DNA from: CAWHYG01 sp963833505
GTDB lineage: Bacteria > Eisenbacteria > RBG-16-71-46 > CAIMUX01
NCBI GenBank assembly: GCA_963833505.1
Contig: CAWHYG010000006.1
Coordinates: 186,001-250,000 of the forward strand
Direction: 5' to 3'
Length of the DNA stretch: 64,000 bases
Every line of letters starts with the position of its first letter. Within the stretch, counting starts at the first letter, position 1. The notes below the pieces were generated by a model. That model searched no databases. It was given only the letters and a program-made list of their open reading frames with translations, and was not told where the DNA came from. The position numbers and the translations under genes are program-made. Positions 60,881 to 64,000 of the stretch are shown here, in pieces.

Positions 60881-62009
60881 GCCAGAGGATCCTCCGGTCC
60901 GTACGCTCCTCGATGGTCAGCGTCAACCCGGGAACCGCGACGACTTCACCGGCGCGGGGGATCCGGCCCAGCCGATCGAGGACGAACCCGGCCACCGTCT
61001 CATACTCCCCTTCCGGAAGCATGGGTCCGAGGCGCCGGTTCATCTCTTCGACCGTCGTCGTCCCTTCGACCCGATAGCTTCCGTCGGACAGAGGCAGGAT
61101 CCGGGCCCTGGGCACCTCGTGCTCTCCGGCCAGCTCTCCGACCAGGACTTCGATCAGGTCCTCGAGGGTCACGAAGCCCGCCATGCCCCCGAATTCGTCG
61201 ACGACCAGGGCGGCCGAGATGGAATCGATCGAAAGATCCTCGAGGAGGTCGAACCCCTTCATCGTCTCCGGGACGATCGGCGCCGGTTTCGCGAGCTCGG
61301 ACACCGGCCGGTCGAGGGCTTCCGGCTGAACCAGATCCAGGATCCGCACGACGCCGAGCGGCTGGTCGACCGACCCGCCGAAGACGGGATGCAACGTGTG
61401 CGGAGACCGCAGGGTCGCCCGCAGCGCCTCCCTGCCGGTGCGGCTCCCTTCCAGCGCGATCACCTGCGAGCGCGGGATCATCAGGTCTTCCAGCGGAAGC
61501 GAGGCCAGGTCCCGCACTCCGCGCCGGGCGCTTTCGAGCCCTTCGTTCGCCGCCGGGCTCGGGGCCGGCCGCCGCGACCGGCGCCCCCGGCCCGCGGCGC
61601 CCCAGACCAGGGTCAGAAGCATGGCCAGCCCATGGAAGGGAGCGAGCGCGCGGCGCAGGACCGCGGGGCAGGGGGCGAGAGCCGCGGCGATCCAACCTGC
61701 CATCACCGCCAGAAGCGCGGCCGGAACGCCGAGCGGAACCGTCCCGGCGAGCCACGGCCGTTCCCCTCGAAGCGGCTCCAGCTCGATCCTGAGCCAGAGG
61801 AGCAGAACGAAAAGGCACCACACCACAAGCCGGATCTCGAGAGCGCCGTGGACTCCGGCCGGCAGTCCCAAGCGGTCGAGGCGACGCTCGCCTTTCGGGG
61901 ATGAGGGTCCGGTCCGGGCCGCGTCCCAGGCGGCCAGGAAGAGCAGGACGAGCCCGAGGCCGGACGCGGGCAGCGCCAGCCAGAGCGCGAACGGCGGGTC
62001 GGCCCTCAT
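60798..62009 (-). CDS. CNNM/CorC-type membrane protein with CBS pair and C-terminal HlyC/CorC domain
   Basis: This 403-residue protein has several hydrophobic segments in the first 150 residues and a linker. A CBS pair follows (about 170-310; LEDLMIPRSQVIALEG, ALVVDEFGGMAGFVTLEDLIEVLVGEL), then a CorC_HlyC domain (about 320-395; YRVEGTTTVEEMNRRLG, TVAGFVLDRLGRIP). The family is linked to Mg/Co efflux, formerly called hemolysin-like. The membrane part does not clearly match the standard DUF21. The ATG at 62009 overlaps the upstream gene stop by four bases, and its 3' end overlaps aroF antisense. Confidence 0.82.
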   Translation of the reverse strand: MRADPPFALWLALPASGLGLVLLFLAAWDAARTGPSSPKGERRLDRLGLPAGVHGALEIRLVVWCLFVLLLWLRIELEPLRGERPWLAGTVPLGVPAALLAVMAGWIAAALAPCPAVLRRALAPFHGLAMLLTLVWGAAGRGRRSRRPAPSPAANEGLESARRGVRDLASLPLEDLMIPRSQVIALEGSRTGREALRATLRSPHTLHPVFGGSVDQPLGVVRILDLVQPEALDRPVSELAKPAPIVPETMKGFDLLEDLSIDSISAALVVDEFGGMAGFVTLEDLIEVLVGELAGEHEVPRARILPLSDGSYRVEGTTTVEEMNRRLGPMLPEGEYETVAGFVLDRLGRIPRAGEVVAVPGLTLTIEERTDRRILWLRARARSGSESPRAAGRPPRSAPARRA

Positions 62010-62962
62010 GACCCGGCCTCGCCGCCGGCCGCCTCGCCGGCGTGGTTCCGTCCGGCGATGTACCGGCACACGTCCCCCAGGGTCACGAGACCGAGCGTGC
62101 GGCCCAAGGGATCGGCGACGATCCCGACGTGCACGCGGTCCCGGCGGAAGCTCTCGAGGAGCCGCGCGACCGGCTGGCTGGCGGGCACGCGCAGGCAGCG
62201 GCGAAGCTGGAGGCGGATTCCGCGGCCCTCCCGTCCCTCCACGGCCAGAGGCGCCAGGTCCCTCGCGTGGACGACGCCAAGGACCCGATCGAGCGAGCCG
62301 CCCGCGACCACCAGAAGCCGGTTGTGCCCGGCGTCGCGCATGCGCGCGAGGACGCGCGCCGCGGTCTCCGAACCGTCCGCGAAGAGGATTCCGGACCTCG
62401 GAGTCATGATCTGATCGACCAGGACCGAATCCAGGCTCTGGATCCGGCGAAGCAAGGCCAGTGCGCGCGGCGGCAAGGCCTCTTCTTCTGATTCTTCCGA
62501 CTCTTCGGGACCTCCCGCGGAATCGGGTTGATGGGATGCGCGGCCTTCGGCCCCGAGCCCGCTCTCCTTCCCGGCCGAGGAGGCGCGTTTCTCCGCTGTC
62601 TGCGGCGGAAGGCCGGCCGGCGACGCCGGGCCCGTGCCGCCGGAGGCCCGCGGCGCCGCGCCACCGGTGTGCGCAGACGCCGTCCGCCGCGAAGGCAGAC
62701 CCGGAAGAGAGAACCCTTCGACCCAGACGAAGCCGGCGACCAGGATCGGAATCATCGGGCTTTCATGCCCGCCGGGATGCGCGGCGCTGGAGACTCCGGC
62801 CAGAAGCGCCAGGGCGGTCCAGAGAGCGACCGAGCCGAGATGCCAGAAAAGGGCGATTCCGCGCCGGAGTCCGGAAGGCCGATGCCGGAGCAGGCCGGCG
62901 GCGACGCGGCCGAGCGGCGGGGCGATCAGCGCGCCCGCGAGCAGGGAAGGCCAGACGCTCAT
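62006..62962 (-). CDS. Membrane protein with CBS pair, CorC-like but lacking the C-terminal domain
   Basis: This 318-residue protein has three hydrophobic N-terminal segments (SLLAGALIAPPLGRVAAGLL, IALFWHLGSVALWTALALLAGV, IPILVAGFVWVEGF) and a disordered acidic, Pro-rich linker (about 90-165). A CBS pair follows (about 175-300; VDQIMTPRSGILFADG, VHVGIVADPLGRTLGLVTLGDV). It resembles the CorC family but stops after the CBS domains. Four-base overlaps on both sides (ybeY stop, next gene start) make it the first of a tandem pair of related genes, perhaps a heteromer. Confidence 0.8.
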   Translation of the reverse strand: MSVWPSLLAGALIAPPLGRVAAGLLRHRPSGLRRGIALFWHLGSVALWTALALLAGVSSAAHPGGHESPMIPILVAGFVWVEGFSLPGLPSRRTASAHTGGAAPRASGGTGPASPAGLPPQTAEKRASSAGKESGLGAEGRASHQPDSAGGPEESEESEEEALPPRALALLRRIQSLDSVLVDQIMTPRSGILFADGSETAARVLARMRDAGHNRLLVVAGGSLDRVLGVVHARDLAPLAVEGREGRGIRLQLRRCLRVPASQPVARLLESFRRDRVHVGIVADPLGRTLGLVTLGDVCRYIAGRNHAGEAAGGEAGS

Positions 62963-63486
62963 CCGTCGATCCCGAGCTTCTGTCCGCCCGCATCGACGAT
63001 CAGGGAAGGCCCGATCCCGTTCCGCGCCGACCAGGTCCGGTGCGCGCGCTCCCGGGGCGTCATCCGGAGCCGGTCGCGCTCGCGCTCGTGATCGTACCCG
63101 AGGACATGCAGGATCCCGTGGATGAACAGCCGGACCAGCTCGGTTCCGGGCGCGACCCCCTGACTGCGGGCCTGTTCCAGACACCGGGGCAGGGAGATCA
63201 CGACCTCGCCGAGCAACCGGTCCTCGGAATCGGCCTCGCCCGGAGGCAGGGGCGGCCCGATCGGCGACGGGAAGGAGAGCACGTCGGTCGTGCGATCAAG
63301 GCCGCGCCATTCCCGGTTCAACCGCCGGACGAGCCGGTCTCCGGCCAGCACCAGACCCACGCCGGCTCCCTCGGCCGCGCCCTCGCGGTCGAGCACGCGC
63401 CGAGCGAGGCGCCGCAGCGGCTCCCGCTCAACGCAGGCGATGCGGCGCCGGAACGTGATGGGGACCGGCCTCGCGCGCGCCTCCAC
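62959..63486 (-). CDS. ybeY: Endoribonuclease YbeY (rRNA maturation)
   Basis: This 175-residue zinc endoribonuclease of 16S rRNA processing and ribosome quality control has LNREWRGLDRTTDVLSFP and the metal motif HGILHVLGYDHERERD (H-x3-H-x5-H). The start at 63486 (GTG) lies inside the end of the pgpH frame by 59 bases, and its stop overlaps the next gene. Order pgpH-ybeY-CorC-like is common in bacteria. Confidence 0.94.
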   Translation of the reverse strand: MEARARPVPITFRRRIACVEREPLRRLARRVLDREGAAEGAGVGLVLAGDRLVRRLNREWRGLDRTTDVLSFPSPIGPPLPPGEADSEDRLLGEVVISLPRCLEQARSQGVAPGTELVRLFIHGILHVLGYDHERERDRLRMTPRERAHRTWSARNGIGPSLIVDAGGQKLGIDG

Positions 63487-64000
63487 TTTCGGCTCCTCGA
63501 TCCCCCACGACCCGGCCCCGGAAGGCGGCGGCCAGCATGGGCACGAAGGAATCCCGGGCCGCGGCCAGATCGCTCAGGGTCAGGCCGCTTCCATCCAGGT
63601 TGCCCGCTTCGAGGTTCTCCTGGAAGACGCGGAGGACGAGCCCCTTGATGCGGCTCGGCGTCGGATCCTCCAGGGTTCGGGCGGCGGTCTCGACCTGATC
63701 CGCCAGAAGGACGAGCGCCGCCTCCCGGCTCGAAGGGCGCGGGCCGGGATAGCAATACTCCTCCATCCGGGCGGTGGGATCGAGCCGCCTGGCTCTCCGC
63801 CAGGGCTGGATCATGAGCGACGTTCCGTGATGCTCGCGAATGCCCTGGATGACATCGCGGGGAAGCCGGTCCTCCTGGGCCAGCGCGAGCCCCTCGCGAA
63901 TGTGCGACTCGAGGATCAGCCGGCTCATCGAAGGAGTCAGCTTGTCGTGCGGGTTCTTCATCCCGATTCCGAGGTTTTCCGGGAAGTACTCGGGCTTCGC
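63428..64000 (-). CDS. pgpH: PgpH-type HD-domain phosphohydrolase, 3' part
   Basis: This is the last 190 codons of an HD-domain protein; the 5' part lies outside the window. Visible are YFPENLGIGMKNPHDKLTPS, LILESHIREGLALAQEDRLP and IQGIREHHGTSLM, the signature of the 7TM-HD family that hydrolyses c-di-AMP. The HD pair itself is upstream, outside the window. The tail after AAAFRGRVVGDRG is Gly/Pro-rich and overlaps ybeY. The gene symbol is a family-level assignment. Confidence 0.85.
   Translation of the reverse strand, partial: AKPEYFPENLGIGMKNPHDKLTPSMSRLILESHIREGLALAQEDRLPRDVIQGIREHHGTSLMIQPWRRARRLDPTARMEEYCYPGPRPSSREAALVLLADQVETAARTLEDPTPSRIKGLVLRVFQENLEAGNLDGSGLTLSDLAAARDSFVPMLAAAFRGRVVGDRGAESGGAREAGPHHVPAPHRLR

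Overview
The window is about two-thirds G+C and comes from a Gram-negative bacterium. Evidence for this is an LptD-type outer-membrane assembly protein, many lipobox signal peptides, and a UDP-sugar/dTDP-sugar gene set. Two secreted proteins and one pseudogene carry the FlgD-like C-terminal sorting fold (pattern VFDVAGRLV...GVYFYRF), and there is a PorX-type response regulator, the regulator known from type IX secretion. That combination, with Asp-rich propeller proteins, fits a member of the FCB group or a relative such as Candidatus Eisenbacteria. This placement is inference. No rRNA is present.

Layout. 1-2.6 kb: 5' end of a sugar-nucleotide epimerase, a repeat-bearing gap and a secreted Asp-box protein. 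2.8-5.5 kb: an MgtE-like CBS regulator overlapping an NRAMP-related transporter. 5.9-7.9 kb: an IS3-like element inserted in the sorting domain of an already degraded gene; the target duplication and the lost C-terminus can be read on both sides. 7.9-20.3 kb: lipoproteins and housekeeping genes (aminotransferase, DUF362 ferredoxin, msrB, nitroreductase, tadA, three tRNAs, frameshifted mnmA, pgi, a YacP-like gene). 20.6-26.3 kb: one 1,878-residue secreted repeat protein. 26.3-31.0 kb: a HEPN protein, the reverse transsulfuration pair, and a tetraheme lipoprotein with an in-frame UGA. 31.2-43.3 kb: a compact operon running porY-like kinase, porX, tsaE, tsaB, rimI, accD, folC, ROK kinase, lptD. 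43.3-50.0 kb: serS and a nucleotide-sugar cluster (ugd, cupin epimerase, frameshifted rmlB, second epimerase, WecA-like transferase). 50.2-57.9 kb: the pyrimidine operon pyrR-pyrB-pyrC-(TPR lipoprotein)-pyrK-pyrD-pyrF behind a readable promoter and PyrR attenuator. 58-64 kb: lipoprotein, recO, aroF, two CBS membrane proteins, ybeY and the 3' end of pgpH.

The strongest unusual signal is the cytochrome gene at 29615-31036. A UGA at codon 55 lies where Cys is expected (C-G-UGA-H-S-N). It is followed by a bacterial-SECIS-like hairpin whose GGUCU falls 19-23 nt after the UGA, the spacing I recall for the E. coli fdhF element. This gene is a candidate selenoprotein that standard gene calling would truncate. 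The PyrR leader is also unusually complete: promoter, PyrR binding loop, antiterminator, terminator and pyrR.

Four genes (mnmA, the PorY-like kinase, rmlB, the IS transposase) carry single-base frame changes against their family pattern. In the three host genes a sequencing or assembly error is as likely as true decay.
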